From contig NZ_CP086120.1 in assembly GCF_021216675.1 (NCBI RefSeq), positions 3,470,501 to 3,534,500 of the forward strand: DNA of 64,000 nt, given 5' to 3'. This DNA comes from Streptomyces gobiensis. GTDB lineage: Bacteria; Actinomycetota; Actinomycetes; Streptomycetales; Streptomycetaceae. Below are positions 1 to 8,349 of this stretch, in pieces (positions within the stretch are counted from its first letter, which is position 1; the number at the start of each line of letters is the position of its first letter). A model generated the notes under the pieces. The model saw nothing but the letters and a program-made list of their open reading frames with translations, did not search any database and had not been told where the DNA came from. A program made the position numbers and the translations under genes.

Positions 1-205
1 CGACCCGCGTGCCAACAAGACCCAGATCAAGCAGGCCGTCGAGGCGGTCTTCACGGTCAAGGTCACCAGCGTCAACACGATCAACCGGCAGGGCAAGCGC
101 AAGCGCACCCGTACCGGTTACGGCAAGCGCGCCGACACCAAGCGCGCCATCGTGACCCTCGCCGAGGGCGACCGTATCGACATCTTCGGCGGCCCGGTCT
201 CCTAG
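1..205 (+). CDS. rplW: 50S ribosomal protein L23, C-terminal part
   Basis: The window opens inside a reading frame whose last 67 codons match the C-terminal half of ribosomal protein L23. They include the basic loop around [12 protein letters not shown] and the final strand [14 protein letters not shown]23 binds 23S rRNA domain III beside the peptide exit tunnel and is a docking site for trigger factor and SRP. The start lies before base 1. It directly precedes rplB, the usual order of the S10 operon. The stop is TAG at 203-205 and the gap to rplB is 39 bp. Confidence 0.95.
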   Translation, partial: DPRANKTQIKQAVEAVFTVKVTSVNTINRQGKRKRTRTGYGKRADTKRAIVTLAEGDRIDIFGGPVS

Positions 206-244
206 CGGAGGTCGAGCCGTCCGATATCGGACGAGGACTGAGAA

Positions 245-1081
245 ATGGGTATCCGCAAGTACAAGCCGACGACTCCGGGCCGTCGTGGCTCCAGCGTCGC
301 CGACTTCGTCGAGATCACGCGGTCCACGCCGGAGAAGTCGCTGGTCCGCCCGCTGCACAGCAAGGGCGGCCGTAACAACGCCGGTCGTGTGACCGTTCGC
401 CACCAGGGCGGTGGCCACAAGCGCGCCTACCGAGTGATCGACTTCCGTCGTCACGACAAGGACGGCGTGCCGGCCAAGGTCGCGCACATCGAGTACGACC
501 CGAACCGCACCGCACGCATCGCACTGCTGCACTACGCAGACGGCGAGAAGCGCTACATCCTCGCTCCGGCCGGCCTCAAGCAGGGCGACCGGATCGAGAA
601 CGGCGCCGGCGCCGACATCAAGCCGGGCAACAACCTCCCGCTGCGCAACATCCCGGTGGGTACGGTTCTGCACGCCATCGAGCTGCGGCCCGGCGGCGGC
701 GCGAAGTTCGCCCGCTCCGCGGGTGCCTCCGTGCAGCTGCTGGCGCGGGAGGGCTCCATGGCCCACCTGCGTATGCCGTCCGGGGAGATCCGGCTGGTCG
801 ACGTCCGCTGCCGCGCCACTGTTGGCGAGGTCGGCAACGCCGAGCAGTCGAACATCAACTGGGGCAAGGCCGGCCGTATGCGCTGGAAGGGCGTTCGCCC
901 GACCGTCCGCGGTGTGGTGATGAACCCGATCGACCACCCGCACGGTGGTGGTGAGGGTCGTACCTCCGGTGGTCGCCACCCGGTGTCCCCGTGGGGCAAG
1001 AAGGAAGGACGTACTCGCTCGCCGAAGAAGGCCAGCAACAAGTACATCGTCCGCCGCCGCAAGACGAACAAGAAGCGCTAG
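245..1081 (+). CDS. rplB: 50S ribosomal protein L2
   Basis: A 278-residue L2, the usual bacterial length, beginning [15 protein letters not shown]. The C-terminal region holds the conserved [13 protein letters not shown] segment, whose histidine lies near the peptidyl-transferase centre, and ends in the basic tail [10 protein letters not shown]2 is a primary 23S rRNA-binding protein needed for subunit association. A GAGG ribosome-binding site at 233-236 precedes the ATG by 8 nt. It lies between rplW and rpsS in the S10 operon. The several long open frames on the opposite strand here are codon-bias shadows. Confidence 0.98.
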   Translation: MGIRKYKPTTPGRRGSSVADFVEITRSTPEKSLVRPLHSKGGRNNAGRVTVRHQGGGHKRAYRVIDFRRHDKDGVPAKVAHIEYDPNRTARIALLHYADGEKRYILAPAGLKQGDRIENGAGADIKPGNNLPLRNIPVGTVLHAIELRPGGGAKFARSAGASVQLLAREGSMAHLRMPSGEIRLVDVRCRATVGEVGNAEQSNINWGKAGRMRWKGVRPTVRGVVMNPIDHPHGGGEGRTSGGRHPVSPWGKKEGRTRSPKKASNKYIVRRRKTNKKR

Positions 1082-1093
1082 GAGCGGGTTTAG

Positions 1094-1375
1094 ATGCCGC
1101 GCAGTCTCAAGAAGGGGCCCTTCGTCGACGACCACCTGATCAAGAAGGTGGACGTACAGAACGAATCCGGTTCCAAGAACGTCATCAAGACCTGGTCCCG
1201 CCGCTCGATGATCGTCCCGGCCATGCTCGGCCACACGATCGCGGTGCACGATGGCCGCAAGCACGTCCCGGTGTTCGTCACCGAGTCGATGGTCGGCCAC
1301 AAGCTCGGCGAGTTTGCGCCGACCCGCACCTTCCGCGGCCACGTGAAGGACGACCGCAAGTCGCGGCGTCGCTGA
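1094..1375 (+). CDS. rpsS: 30S ribosomal protein S19
   Basis: A 93-residue S19 starting [15 protein letters not shown], with the family signature around [16 protein letters not shown] near residues 69-84. S19 sits in the head of the small subunit, forms a complex with S13 and contacts the A-site tRNA region and the B1a bridge. It follows rplB after 12 bp and precedes rplV, as in other S10 operons. Length and sequence are ordinary and there is no sign of transfer. Confidence 0.98.
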   Translation: MPRSLKKGPFVDDHLIKKVDVQNESGSKNVIKTWSRRSMIVPAMLGHTIAVHDGRKHVPVFVTESMVGHKLGEFAPTRTFRGHVKDDRKSRRR

Positions 1376-1418
1376 TCGGCTGGGTGCGAAGACTATGACT
1401 GACACCGAAGGGACAACC

Positions 1419-1766
1419 ATGGAAGCCAGGGCCCAGGCGCGCTATGTGCGCGTCACGCCCATGAAGGCCCGCCGCGTGGTGGACCTCATCCGTGGCATGG
1501 ATGCCACGGAGGCTCAGGCGGTCCTGCGTTTCGCCCCGCAGGCCGCGAGCGTGCCGGTAGGCAAGGTGCTCGACAGCGCCATTGCCAATGCCGCGCATAA
1601 CTACGACCACACCGACGCCGACAGCCTCGTTATCTCCGAGGCCTATGTCGACGAGGGCCCGACCCTGAAGCGGTTCCGTCCGCGTGCTCAGGGCCGTGCC
1701 TACCGGATCCGTAAGCGGACCAGCCACATCACGGTGGTCGTCAGCAGCAAGGAAGGAACCCGGTAA
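1419..1766 (+). CDS. rplV: 50S ribosomal protein L22
   Basis: L22 of 115 residues, beginning [12 protein letters not shown]. The beta-hairpin around [21 protein letters not shown] lines the exit tunnel and is where macrolide resistance changes occur in other bacteria. I chose the ATG at 1419 rather than the in-frame ATG at 1395. The motif GAAGGGA at 1407-1413 is well spaced for 1419, and known streptomycete L22 proteins begin at this methionine. The stop TAA shares its last base with the rpsC ATG, which suggests translational coupling. Confidence 0.96.
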   Translation: MEARAQARYVRVTPMKARRVVDLIRGMDATEAQAVLRFAPQAASVPVGKVLDSAIANAAHNYDHTDADSLVISEAYVDEGPTLKRFRPRAQGRAYRIRKRTSHITVVVSSKEGTR

Positions 1767-2602
1767 TGGGCCAGAAGGTTAACCCGCACGGGTTCCGGCT
1801 CGGCATCACCACGGACTTCAAGTCCCGGTGGTACGCCGACAAGCTGTACAAGGACTACGTCAAGGAAGATGTCGAGATCCGCCGCCTGCTGACGCAGGGC
1901 ATGGAGCGGGCCGGTATCTCCAAGGTTGAGATCGAGCGCACTCGCGACCGCGTCCGCGTCGACGTTCACACCGCCCGTCCGGGCATCGTGATCGGCCGTC
2001 GTGGTGCCGAGGCCGAGCGGATCCGCGGTCAGCTGGAGAAGCTGACCGGCAAGCAGATCCAGTTCAACATCCTCGAGGTCAAGAACCCGGAGACAGACGC
2101 TCAGCTGGTGGCTCAGGCCGTCGCCGAGCAGCTGTCCTCCCGTGTCTCCTTCCGTCGCGCCATGCGTAAGAGCATGCAGTCGACCATGAAGGCCGGGGCC
2201 AAGGGCATCAAGATCCAGTGCGGTGGCCGTCTCGGCGGCGCCGAGATGTCCCGCTCGGAGTTCTACCGCGAGGGCCGGGTGCCGCTGCACACGCTCCGCG
2301 CGAATGTGGACTACGGCTTCTTCGAGGCCAAGACCACCTTCGGCCGGATCGGCGTGAAGGTGTGGATCTACAAAGGTGATGTCAAGAACATCGCCGAGGT
2401 CCGCGCCGAGAACGCCGCCGCTCGCGCGGGCAACCGCCCGTCGCGTGGTGGCGGCAGCGACCGCCCGCGTCGCGGTGGCGAGCGTGGCGGCCGTGGCCGT
2501 AAGCCGCAGCAGCAGCAGGCGCAGCCCGAGGCTCCCAAGGCCGAGGCGACCGCCGCTGCCGCTCCGGCTGCTGAAACCGGCTCTGCCGGAAGGGAGGCCT
2601 GA
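1766..2602 (+). CDS. rpsC: 30S ribosomal protein S3 with long C-terminal tail
   Basis: S3 of 278 residues, with an N-terminal KH domain (residues about 40-110, motif [21 protein letters not shown]) and the S3 C-terminal domain (about 120-210). It helps form the mRNA entry channel and helicase site with S4 and S5. From about residue 212 there is a low-complexity tail rich in Arg/Gly, then Gln, then Ala/Glu. This makes it longer than the roughly 230-residue E. coli protein, as is common in streptomycetes. The ATG overlaps the rplV stop by one base. Confidence 0.97.
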   Translation: MGQKVNPHGFRLGITTDFKSRWYADKLYKDYVKEDVEIRRLLTQGMERAGISKVEIERTRDRVRVDVHTARPGIVIGRRGAEAERIRGQLEKLTGKQIQFNILEVKNPETDAQLVAQAVAEQLSSRVSFRRAMRKSMQSTMKAGAKGIKIQCGGRLGGAEMSRSEFYREGRVPLHTLRANVDYGFFEAKTTFGRIGVKVWIYKGDVKNIAEVRAENAAARAGNRPSRGGGSDRPRRGGERGGRGRKPQQQQAQPEAPKAEATAAAAPAAETGSAGREA

Positions 2603-2605
2603 CCA

Positions 2606-3025
2606 ATGCTGATCCCTCGCAGGGTCAAGCACCGCAAGCAGCACCACCCGAAGCGCAAGGGTATGGCCAAGGGCGGTACTGAGCTGGCTTTCGGTGAGTT
2701 CGGTATCCAGGCCGTCACTCCCGCGTATGTGACGAACCGGCAGATCGAGGCAGCTCGTATCTCCATGACCCGTCACATCAAGCGTGGCGGCAAGGTCTGG
2801 ATCAACATCTACCCGGACCGCCCGCTGACCAAGAAGCCCGCTGAGACCCGCATGGGTTCCGGTAAGGGTTCGCCGGAGTGGTGGGTCGCGAACGTCAAGC
2901 CCGGTCGGGTGATGTTCGAGCTGTCCTACCCGAACGAGAAGATTGCTCGTGAGGCGCTCATTCGCGCTGCTCACAAGCTTCCGATGAAGTGCCGGATCGT
3001 GCGGCGCGAGGCAGGTGAGTCGTGA
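2606..3025 (+). CDS. rplP: 50S ribosomal protein L16
   Basis: L16 of 139 residues beginning [14 protein letters not shown], with the conserved [20 protein letters not shown] segment that organises the A-site and tRNA-binding region of the large subunit. Position between rpsC and rpmC is standard. The stop TGA (3023-3025) overlaps the rpmC ATG at 3025, so the two genes are probably coupled. Nothing unusual is seen in length or key residues. Confidence 0.98.
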   Translation: MLIPRRVKHRKQHHPKRKGMAKGGTELAFGEFGIQAVTPAYVTNRQIEAARISMTRHIKRGGKVWINIYPDRPLTKKPAETRMGSGKGSPEWWVANVKPGRVMFELSYPNEKIAREALIRAAHKLPMKCRIVRREAGES

Positions 3026-3249
3026 TGGCGGCTGGTACCAAGGCGACCGAGCTGCGCGAGCTGAGCAACGAGGAGCTCGTTGCGAAGCTGCGTGAGGCCA
3101 AGGAGGAGCTGTTCAAGCTCCGTTTCCAGGCGGCGACCGGACAGCTGGAGAACAACGGTCGGCTGAAGGCCGTCCGCAAGGACATCGCCCGGATCTACAC
3201 CCTGATGCGTGAGCGCGAGCTCGGTATCGAGACGGTGGAGAGCGCCTAA
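3025..3249 (+). CDS. rpmC: 50S ribosomal protein L29
   Basis: L29 of 74 residues made of two helices ([34 protein letters not shown] then [11 protein letters not shown]). It lies at the tunnel exit next to L23. A GTG three bases upstream (3022) would add one residue. I prefer the ATG at 3025 because it overlaps the rplP stop as TGATG and matches the start of streptomycete L29. The stop TAA overlaps the rpsQ ATG by one base. Confidence 0.97.
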   Translation: MAAGTKATELRELSNEELVAKLREAKEELFKLRFQAATGQLENNGRLKAVRKDIARIYTLMRERELGIETVESA

Positions 3250-3536
3250 TGAGCGAGAACAATGTGACTGAGAAGCAGACCAGCGAGCGCGGTTTCCGCA
3301 AGACCCGTGAGGGTCTGGTCGTCAGCGACAAGATGGACAAGACCGTCGTCGTCGCCGTCGAGGACCGCGTCAAGCACGCCCTGTACGGCAAGGTCATCCG
3401 CCGTACCAACAAGCTCAAGGCGCACGACGAGCAGAACGCCGCGGGTACCGGCGACCGTGTCCTCCTGATGGAGACCCGGCCGCTGTCCGCGACCAAGCGC
3501 TGGCGCGTCGTCGAGATCCTCGAGAAGGCCAAGTAG
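3249..3536 (+). CDS. rpsQ: 30S ribosomal protein S17
   Basis: S17 of 95 residues. The OB-fold core runs from [19 protein letters not shown] to [25 protein letters not shown], which is the PROSITE-type S17 signature region. It is a primary binder of the 5' domain of 16S rRNA. An N-terminal extension of about 15 polar residues ([15 protein letters not shown]) is typical of actinobacteria. It is the last gene of the S10 transcription unit here. A 133-bp gap with three hairpins separates it from rplN. Confidence 0.98.
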   Translation: MSENNVTEKQTSERGFRKTREGLVVSDKMDKTVVVAVEDRVKHALYGKVIRRTNKLKAHDEQNAAGTGDRVLLMETRPLSATKRWRVVEILEKAK

Positions 3537-3538
3537 GC

Positions 3539-3640
3539 AATTTCCGCAAGGAAATTCCCATCAATTGCAGCCTGAGTTCTCTCAGGACTAGTTCCGCCAG
3601 GCTCGGCAGGGGTCGAACCTCGCAAGGTCCAACCCCTGCC
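3539..3640 (+). promoter_or_regulatory. Three consecutive hairpins between rpsQ and rplN
   Basis: The gap holds three perfect or near-perfect hairpins in a row. The first is AATTTCC/GGAAATT closed by a GCAA tetraloop (3539-3556). The second is CCTGAG/CTCAGG with loop TTCT (3571-3586). The third is GGCAGGGGT/ACCCCTGCC (3605-3613 with 3632-3640) with an inner ACCT/AGGT stem. None is followed by a T tract. They mark the S10/spc junction and could act in partial termination, RNA processing or feedback control. Confidence 0.6.
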
Positions 3641-3669
3641 GGGAACCGGCAGACGATCAGGAGATAGAC

Positions 3670-4038
3670 GTGATCCAGCAGGAGTCGCGACTGCGTGTCG
3701 CCGACAACACTGGTGCAAAGGAGATCCTTTGTATCCGTGTTCTCGGTGGCTCGGGTCGCCGCTACGCGGGTATTGGCGACGTCATCGTCGCCACCGTGAA
3801 GGATGCGATCCCCGGTGGCAACGTGAAGAAGGGCGACATCGTCAAGGCCGTCATCGTGCGCACCGTCAAGGAGCGCCGTCGGCCCGACGGTTCGTACATC
3901 CGCTTCGACGAGAACGCTGCCGTCATCCTTAAGAACGACGGTGACCCCCGCGGCACCCGTATTTTCGGCCCCGTGGGCCGTGAGCTGCGCGAGAAGAAGT
4001 TTATGAAGATCATCTCGCTCGCGCCGGAGGTGCTGTGA
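3670..4038 (+). CDS. rplN: 50S ribosomal protein L14
   Basis: L14 of 122 residues beginning [18 protein letters not shown], with the family signature around [28 protein letters not shown]. It contacts 16S rRNA at intersubunit bridges B5 and B8 and binds L19. The start is GTG, preceded by AGGAG at 3659-3663. It is the first gene of the spc block and follows the hairpin-rich gap. The stop is four bases past a possible GTG start of rplX, so spacing to the next gene is minimal. Confidence 0.98.
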   Translation: MIQQESRLRVADNTGAKEILCIRVLGGSGRRYAGIGDVIVATVKDAIPGGNVKKGDIVKAVIVRTVKERRRPDGSYIRFDENAAVILKNDGDPRGTRIFGPVGRELREKKFMKIISLAPEVL

Positions 4039-4040
4039 GC

Positions 4041-4364
4041 ATGAAGATCAAGAAGGGCGACCTGGTTCAGGTCATCACCGGTAAGGACAAGGGCAAGCAG
4101 GGCAAGGTCATCGTGGCCTTCCCCCGCGAGAACCGCGTCCTCGTCGAGGGTGTCAACCGGGTCAAGAAGCACACCAAGGCCGGCCAGACCGCTCGTGGCT
4201 CAAAGACCGGCGGCATTGTGACGACCGAGGCCCCGATCCACGTGAGCAATGTTCAGCTCGTGGTGGAGAAGGACGGCAAGAAGGTCGTCACCCGCGTCGG
4301 GTACCGCTTCGACGAGGACGGCAACAAGATCCGCGTTGCCAAGCGGACCGGTGAGGACATCTGA
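4041..4364 (+). CDS. rplX: 50S ribosomal protein L24
   Basis: L24 of 107 residues with the KOW motif near the N-terminus ([21 protein letters not shown]). It starts assembly of the large subunit by binding domain I of 23S rRNA. A GTG at 4035 is also in frame, but the GGAGG at 4026-4030 lies only 4 nt from it and 10 nt from the ATG at 4041, so I take the ATG. The stop TGA overlaps the rplE ATG by one base. Confidence 0.96.
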   Translation: MKIKKGDLVQVITGKDKGKQGKVIVAFPRENRVLVEGVNRVKKHTKAGQTARGSKTGGIVTTEAPIHVSNVQLVVEKDGKKVVTRVGYRFDEDGNKIRVAKRTGEDI

Positions 4365-4936
4365 TGACTGCCACCTCAGACACTGCCAGGGCCAATCCGC
4401 GCCTCAAGCAGCGCTACCGCGACGAGATCCAGACCAAGCTGCGTGACGAGTTCAAGTACGAGAACGTCATGCAGATCCCCGGCCTCACCAAGATCGTGGT
4501 CAACATGGGTGTGGGCGACGCCGCCCGCGACTCCAAGCTGATCGAGGGCGCCATCCGCGACCTCGCCACGATCACCGGCCAGAAGCCGGCCGTGACCAAG
4601 GCCCGTAAGTCCATCGCGCAGTTCAAGCTGCGTGAGGGCCAGCCGATCGGTGCCCACGTGACCCTGCGTGGCGACCGGATGTGGGAGTTCCTGGACCGCC
4701 TGCTGTCGCTCGCGCTGCCGCGCATCCGCGACTTCCGCGGTCTGTCGCCGAAGCAGTTCGACGGCCGGGGCAACTACACCTTCGGTCTCACGGAGCAGGT
4801 CATGTTCCACGAGATCGACCAGGACAAGATCGACCGGGTCCGGGGCATGGACATCACCGTGGTCACCACGGCGACCAATGACGATGAGGGCCGCGCCCTG
4901 CTGCGTCACCTCGGCTTCCCGTTCAAGGAGAACTGA
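4364..4936 (+). CDS. rplE: 50S ribosomal protein L5
   Basis: L5 of 190 residues. The conserved signature [16 protein letters not shown] (about residues 39-54) and the C-terminal ferredoxin-like region with [21 protein letters not shown] are present. L5 binds 5S rRNA and contacts the P-site tRNA and S13 through bridge B1b. The first 12 or so residues are a variable extension. The ATG overlaps the rplX stop, and rpsN follows after 2 bp. Confidence 0.98.
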   Translation: MTATSDTARANPRLKQRYRDEIQTKLRDEFKYENVMQIPGLTKIVVNMGVGDAARDSKLIEGAIRDLATITGQKPAVTKARKSIAQFKLREGQPIGAHVTLRGDRMWEFLDRLLSLALPRIRDFRGLSPKQFDGRGNYTFGLTEQVMFHEIDQDKIDRVRGMDITVVTTATNDDEGRALLRHLGFPFKEN

Positions 4937-4938
4937 TC

Positions 4939-5124
4939 ATGGCGAAGAAGGCTCTGATCGCTAAGGCCGCTCGCAAGCCCAAGTTCGCTGTGCGTGCGTA
5001 CACCCGCTGCCAGCGTTGTGGCCGGCCGCACTCCGTCTACCGTAAGTTCGGCCTGTGCCGCGTGTGCCTTCGTGAGATGGCTCACCGTGGCGAGCTGCCG
5101 GGCGTGACCAAGAGCTCCTGGTAG
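4939..5124 (+). CDS. rpsN: 30S ribosomal protein S14, zinc-binding short form
   Basis: A 61-residue S14 of the zinc-ribbon (type Z) class. Two CxxC pairs (CQRC near residue 24 and CRVC near residue 40) hold the metal. The protein ends GVTKSSW like other short S14 proteins. S14 belongs to the head of the small subunit. Actinomycetes often keep a second zinc-free S14 elsewhere that is induced by zinc shortage; none is visible in this window. It is followed by the longest gap inside the ribosomal cluster (248 bp). Confidence 0.97.
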   Translation: MAKKALIAKAARKPKFAVRAYTRCQRCGRPHSVYRKFGLCRVCLREMAHRGELPGVTKSSW

Positions 5125-5182
5125 TCCAGCGCCAGCTGGATAAGCCAGGGCTCTCGGTAAGCATTCTGGACGACGGGAGCCC
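5125..5182 (+). promoter_or_regulatory. Hairpins immediately after rpsN
   Basis: Directly after the rpsN stop is a perfect hairpin, TCCAGC (5125-5130) with GCTGGA (5135-5140) and loop GCCA. Next comes a wider pair, GGGCTC (5148-5153) with GAGCCC (5177-5182). The rest of the 248-bp gap up to rpsH is GC-rich. I see no convincing -35/-10 pair in it. The region may attenuate or process the mRNA, or hold a promoter I cannot recognise. Confidence 0.45.
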
Positions 5183-5372
5183 AGTCCCCATGCCGTAGGC
5201 TTGTGGGGTTGGGCGCCCGCCGCCCGTGACCGCACGCGGGCAGTCAAGAACACTGTCCGCCAAAAGTCGCTTACTACGCCGTAGGTCCCCGCACCGCACC
5301 CGTCCCGCCACTGAGTGGGGAGAGGGATGGCGCAGATAGGAAACCCCGGCGAGAGAGGCCGAAGGCCATCAC

Positions 5373-5771
5373 ATGACCATGACCGATCCGATCGCAGACA
5401 TGTTGACGCGTCTGCGGAACGCGAACTCGGCGTACCACGACTCCGTCGAGATGCCGCACAGCAAGATCAAGTCGCACATCGCGGAGATCCTCCAGCAGGA
5501 GGGCTACATCACCGGCTGGAAGGTCGAGGACGCCCAGGTGGGCAAGAACCTCGTCCTGGAGCTGAAGTTCGGCCCCAACCGCGAGCGCTCGATCGCCGGC
5601 ATCAAGCGGATTTCGAAGCCGGGCCTGCGGGTCTACGCAAAGTCCACCAACCTGCCGAAGGTGCTCGGCGGCCTGGGCGTGGCGATCATCTCCACCTCCC
5701 ACGGGCTCCTCACCGACAAGCAGGCCAGCAAGAAGGGCGTGGGTGGGGAAGTCCTCGCCTACGTCTGGTAA
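5373..5771 (+). CDS. rpsH: 30S ribosomal protein S8
   Basis: S8 of 132 residues, start [18 protein letters not shown], with the conserved C-terminal motif [26 protein letters not shown]. It binds the central domain of 16S rRNA and in E. coli represses the spc operon by binding its mRNA. Two ATGs occur (5373 and 5379); streptomycete S8 proteins begin at the first. It follows the 248-bp gap after rpsN, which could hold a feedback site. Confidence 0.97.
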   Translation: MTMTDPIADMLTRLRNANSAYHDSVEMPHSKIKSHIAEILQQEGYITGWKVEDAQVGKNLVLELKFGPNRERSIAGIKRISKPGLRVYAKSTNLPKVLGGLGVAIISTSHGLLTDKQASKKGVGGEVLAYVW

Positions 5772-5794
5772 CGGAAGGGAACGGAGGAAAAGCC

Positions 5795-6334
5795 ATGTCG
5801 CGAATCGGCAAGCTCCCCATCCAGGTTCCCGCCGGTGTGGACGTCACCATCGATGGCCGTACGGTCGCAGTGAAGGGCCCCAAGGGTTCTCTCTCGCACA
5901 CCGTCGTCGCGCCCATCGAGGTCGCCAAGGGTGAGGACGGCGCCATTGTCGTCGCCCGCCCGAACGACGAGAGCAGGAACAAGGCCCTGCACGGCCTGTC
6001 CCGCACGCTGGTGGCGAACATGATCACTGGCGTGACCCAGGGATACAGCAAGAAGCTTGAGATCAGTGGTGTCGGTTACCGCGTCCAGGCGAAGGGCTCC
6101 AACCTGGAGTTCTCGCTGGGCTACAGCCACCCGATCCTGATCGAGGCCCCCGAGGGCATCTCCTTCAAGGTCGAGTCCCCGACCAAGCTGAGTGTCGAAG
6201 GCATCGACAAGCAGAAGGTCGGCGAGGTCGCCGCGAACATCCGCAAACTGCGGAAGCCCGACCCGTACAAGGCCAAGGGCGTCAAGTACGAGGGCGAAGT
6301 CATCCGCCGCAAGGTCGGAAAGGCTGGTAAGTAA
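5795..6334 (+). CDS. rplF: 50S ribosomal protein L6
   Basis: L6 of 179 residues beginning [19 protein letters not shown]. It consists of two tandem L6 domains, and the C-terminal signature [25 protein letters not shown] is intact. L6 lies near the factor-binding centre. The frame is open far upstream (to 5315), but the GGAGG at 5783-5787, 7 nt before the ATG at 5795, and the family start fix the N-terminus here. rplR follows after 3 bp. Confidence 0.98.
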   Translation: MSRIGKLPIQVPAGVDVTIDGRTVAVKGPKGSLSHTVVAPIEVAKGEDGAIVVARPNDESRNKALHGLSRTLVANMITGVTQGYSKKLEISGVGYRVQAKGSNLEFSLGYSHPILIEAPEGISFKVESPTKLSVEGIDKQKVGEVAANIRKLRKPDPYKAKGVKYEGEVIRRKVGKAGK

Positions 6335-6337
6335 GCC

Positions 6338-6721
6338 ATGGCATACGGCGTGAAGATCGCCAAGGGCGATGCCTACAAGCGCGCTGCCGCCAAGCGCCGT
6401 CACGTTCGCATCCGCAAGAGGATCTCGGGTACGCCCGAGCGTCCGCGGCTGGTTGTGACGCGTTCCAACCGTCACATGGTGGCGCAGGTCATCGACGACA
6501 TCGCGGGCCACACGCTGGCCTCCGCGTCGTCGCTGGACGCGTCCATCCGTGGCGGCGAGGGTGACAAGAGCGCCCAGGCCAAGCAGGTCGGCGCACTGGT
6601 CGCCGAGCGTGCGAAGGCCGCGGGTATCGAGGCCGTCGTGTTCGACCGCGGTGGCAACAAGTACGCAGGGCGGATTGCCGCTCTGGCTGACGCCGCCCGC
6701 GAGGCAGGGCTCAAGTTCTGA
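6338..6721 (+). CDS. rplR: 50S ribosomal protein L18
   Basis: L18 of 127 residues. It has an arginine-rich N-terminus ([35 protein letters not shown]) that grips 5S rRNA and a conserved C-terminal region ([27 protein letters not shown]). It acts with L5 in the 5S ribonucleoprotein. It is close-packed behind rplF and followed by a 67-bp gap before rpsE. Ordinary in length and content. Confidence 0.98.
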   Translation: MAYGVKIAKGDAYKRAAAKRRHVRIRKRISGTPERPRLVVTRSNRHMVAQVIDDIAGHTLASASSLDASIRGGEGDKSAQAKQVGALVAERAKAAGIEAVVFDRGGNKYAGRIAALADAAREAGLKF

Positions 6722-6788
6722 GCCGCCCGTCGCGGCAGCGACTGAATGTTGCTGTAGCTAGCGGACGTAAACGAGAGAGGTAATTCCA

Positions 6789-7394
6789 ATGGCTGGACCC
6801 CAGCGCCGCGGTGGCGGCGCCGGTGGCGGCGAGCGGCGGGACCGTAAGGACCGGCGGGATGGTGGCGCTGCCGCCGAGAAAACCGCGTACGTCGAGCGGG
6901 TCGTCGCGATCAACCGCGTCGCCAAGGTTGTGAAGGGTGGTCGTCGCTTCAGCTTCACCGCGCTGGTCGTGGTGGGCGACGGTGACGGCACCGTGGGTGT
7001 CGGATACGGCAAGGCCAAGGAGGTGCCGGCCGCCATCGCCAAGGGTGTTGAGGAGGCCAAGAAGCACTTCTTCAAGGTCCCCCGGATCCAGGGCACCATC
7101 CCGCACCCGATTCAGGGCGAGAAGGCCGCAGGCGTCGTCCTGCTCAAGCCGGCTTCCCCCGGTACCGGTGTGATCGCCGGTGGCCCGGTGCGCGCCGTGC
7201 TGGAGTGTGCGGGCATCCATGACGTGCTCAGCAAGTCGCTTGGCTCGTCCAACCCGATCAACATCGTGCACGCCACGGTGACGGCTCTCCAGGGGCTGCA
7301 GCGCCCCGAGGAGATCGCCGCCCGCCGTGGTCTGCCGCTTGAGGACGTCGCTCCCGCCGCTCTGCTGCGGGCGCGGGCTGGGGTGAGCGCGTAA
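6789..7394 (+). CDS. rpsE: 30S ribosomal protein S5
   Basis: S5 of 201 residues. After a Gly/Arg-rich N-terminal extension of about 30 residues come the S5 double-stranded-RNA-binding domain (about 34-100, with [21 protein letters not shown]) and the S5 C-terminal domain ending near [19 protein letters not shown]5 helps control decoding accuracy together with S4 and S12. A GAGAGG at 6775-6780 precedes the ATG. The TAA stop overlaps the rpmD ATG. Confidence 0.98.
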   Translation: MAGPQRRGGGAGGGERRDRKDRRDGGAAAEKTAYVERVVAINRVAKVVKGGRRFSFTALVVVGDGDGTVGVGYGKAKEVPAAIAKGVEEAKKHFFKVPRIQGTIPHPIQGEKAAGVVLLKPASPGTGVIAGGPVRAVLECAGIHDVLSKSLGSSNPINIVHATVTALQGLQRPEEIAARRGLPLEDVAPAALLRARAGVSA

Positions 7395-7573
7395 TGGCTC
7401 AGCTCAAGATCACCCAGGCCAAGTCCGTGATCGGTACGAAGCAGAACCACCGTGACACGCTGCGGACCCTCGGTCTCAAGCGCGTCAGCGACGTGGTCGT
7501 CAAGGAGGACCGTCCCGAGGTCCGCGGCATGGTGCACGCCGTGCGGCACCTCGTCACGGTTGAGGAGGTCTGA
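7394..7573 (+). CDS. rpmD: 50S ribosomal protein L30
   Basis: A 59-residue L30, [20 protein letters not shown] and onward, with the conserved [30 protein letters not shown] core. L30 is a small ferredoxin-like-fold protein of the large subunit, absent from many bacteria but usual in actinobacteria. Its ATG overlaps the rpsE stop (TAATG), and its own stop is 2 bp before the rplO ATG, so it is clearly part of the spc operon. Confidence 0.97.
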   Translation: MAQLKITQAKSVIGTKQNHRDTLRTLGLKRVSDVVVKEDRPEVRGMVHAVRHLVTVEEV

Positions 7574-7575
7574 TC

Positions 7576-8031
7576 ATGGCGGAAGACAAGCCGCTGAAGG
7601 TCCACAACCTCCGTCCGGCCCCGGGCGCCAAGACCGCCAAGACCCGTGTCGGTCGTGGTGAGGCGTCCAAGGGTAAGACGGCCGGTCGTGGCACCAAGGG
7701 CACCAAGGCCCGTTACCAGGTTCCGGAGCGCTTCGAGGGTGGGCAGATGCCGCTGCACATGCGGCTGCCCAAGCTCAAGGGCTTCAAGAACCCCGCCCAC
7801 AAGCAGTTCCAGGTCGTGAACCTGGAGAAGCTGGCCGCGCTCTACCCGCAGGGTGGCGAGGTTACGGTGGCCGACCTGGTCGCCAAGGGCGCTGTGCGCA
7901 AGAACGAGCTCGTCAAGGTGCTCGGCGCCGGCGAGATCACCGTGGCGCTGCAGGTGTCGGTTGACGCCGTCTCCGGCTCCGCCAAGGAGAAGATCACCGC
8001 CGCCGGCGGTACCGTCACCGAACTCATCTGA
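7576..8031 (+). CDS. rplO: 50S ribosomal protein L15
   Basis: L15 of 151 residues with the glycine- and lysine-rich N-terminus ([31 protein letters not shown]) and C-terminal fold ending GTVTELI. It is a late-assembly protein that connects many 23S rRNA segments. It is the last gene of this block. A strong hairpin begins 17 bp after its stop, so secY is not read through as a simple continuation. Confidence 0.98.
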   Translation: MAEDKPLKVHNLRPAPGAKTAKTRVGRGEASKGKTAGRGTKGTKARYQVPERFEGGQMPLHMRLPKLKGFKNPAHKQFQVVNLEKLAALYPQGGEVTVADLVAKGAVRKNELVKVLGAGEITVALQVSVDAVSGSAKEKITAAGGTVTELI

Positions 8032-8047
8032 GTCCCGGCTGGCTCTT

Positions 8048-8094
8048 ACGGCCTGGGTTACTTTCTCCTCATGGGGGAGAGGAACCCAGGCCGT
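8048..8094 (+). terminator. Strong hairpin terminator after rplO
   Basis: ACGGCCTGGGTT (8048-8059) pairs perfectly with AACCCAGGCCGT (8083-8094). A further TCTCC/GGAGA stem lies inside (8064-8068 with 8076-8080). The very stable stem without a long T tract is the usual actinomycete terminator form. It closes the spc operon before the accessory patch upstream of secY. Confidence 0.8.
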
Positions 8095-8104
8095 CGGCAT
8101 TTCC

Positions 8105-8202
8105 GCGCTGATATATGGCTGCACTGCTGTATATCAGCGCAGCTATATACCGGCCGCGTTATATATCAGCGCTGCTATATAGACCAGCCGATATATAGCT
8201 GC
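8105..8202. repeat. AT-rich cluster of TATATCAGCGC / GCTATATA repeats
   Basis: About 100 bp are strikingly AT-rich for this genome. GCGCTGATATA (8105-8115) is the exact inverse of TATATCAGCGC (8130-8140), which recurs at 8162-8172, 32 bp further on. AGCTATATA (8141-8149), TGCTATATAG (8173-8182) and the inverse GATATATAGCT (8190-8200) form a second set. The spacing in near-whole helical turns looks like a multi-site operator or curved DNA. The 12-mer CTGCTATATAGA (8172-8183) recurs inverted at 22071-22082. Confidence 0.7.
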
Positions 8203-8225
8203 CTTGATATGTGATGCGCTCCACC

Positions 8226-8276
8226 GCTCTTATGCGGGCATAAGAGCTTGACCGGTATCGATGGCGCTGAAAGGCT
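8226..8276 (+). promoter_or_regulatory. 22-bp palindromic operator abutting a likely promoter
   Basis: GCTCTTATGC (8226-8235) and GCATAAGAGC (8238-8247) form a perfect 10-bp inverted repeat with a 2-nt centre. Directly next to it is TTGACC (8248-8253), then AAGGCT (8271-8276) after 17 bp, a fair fit to the vegetative -35/-10 pattern of streptomycetes. The site is well placed to control the gene at 8350. The regulator is unknown. Confidence 0.55.
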
Positions 8277-8349
8277 GGCACCTGCGTTCGGCCTTCCTGT
8301 TACGGGGGGAGGCGCTCGTTGAAAGACCTTCAATGGGAAAGGTTGCACG

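Noticed and set aside
1700..2974. 424-codon open frame on the minus strand across rpsC/rplP
   Set aside because: A shadow of high third-position GC in real ribosomal genes; low-complexity Leu/Gly/Asp composition and no ribosome-binding site.
5315..5794. 160-codon upstream extension of rplF
   Set aside because: Runs through the rpsH gene in another frame. The family start and GGAGG fix rplF at 5795.
8105..8202. Replication origin or partition site
   Set aside because: Repeats are suggestive, but there is no dnaA, rep or par gene and no DnaA-box consensus nearby.
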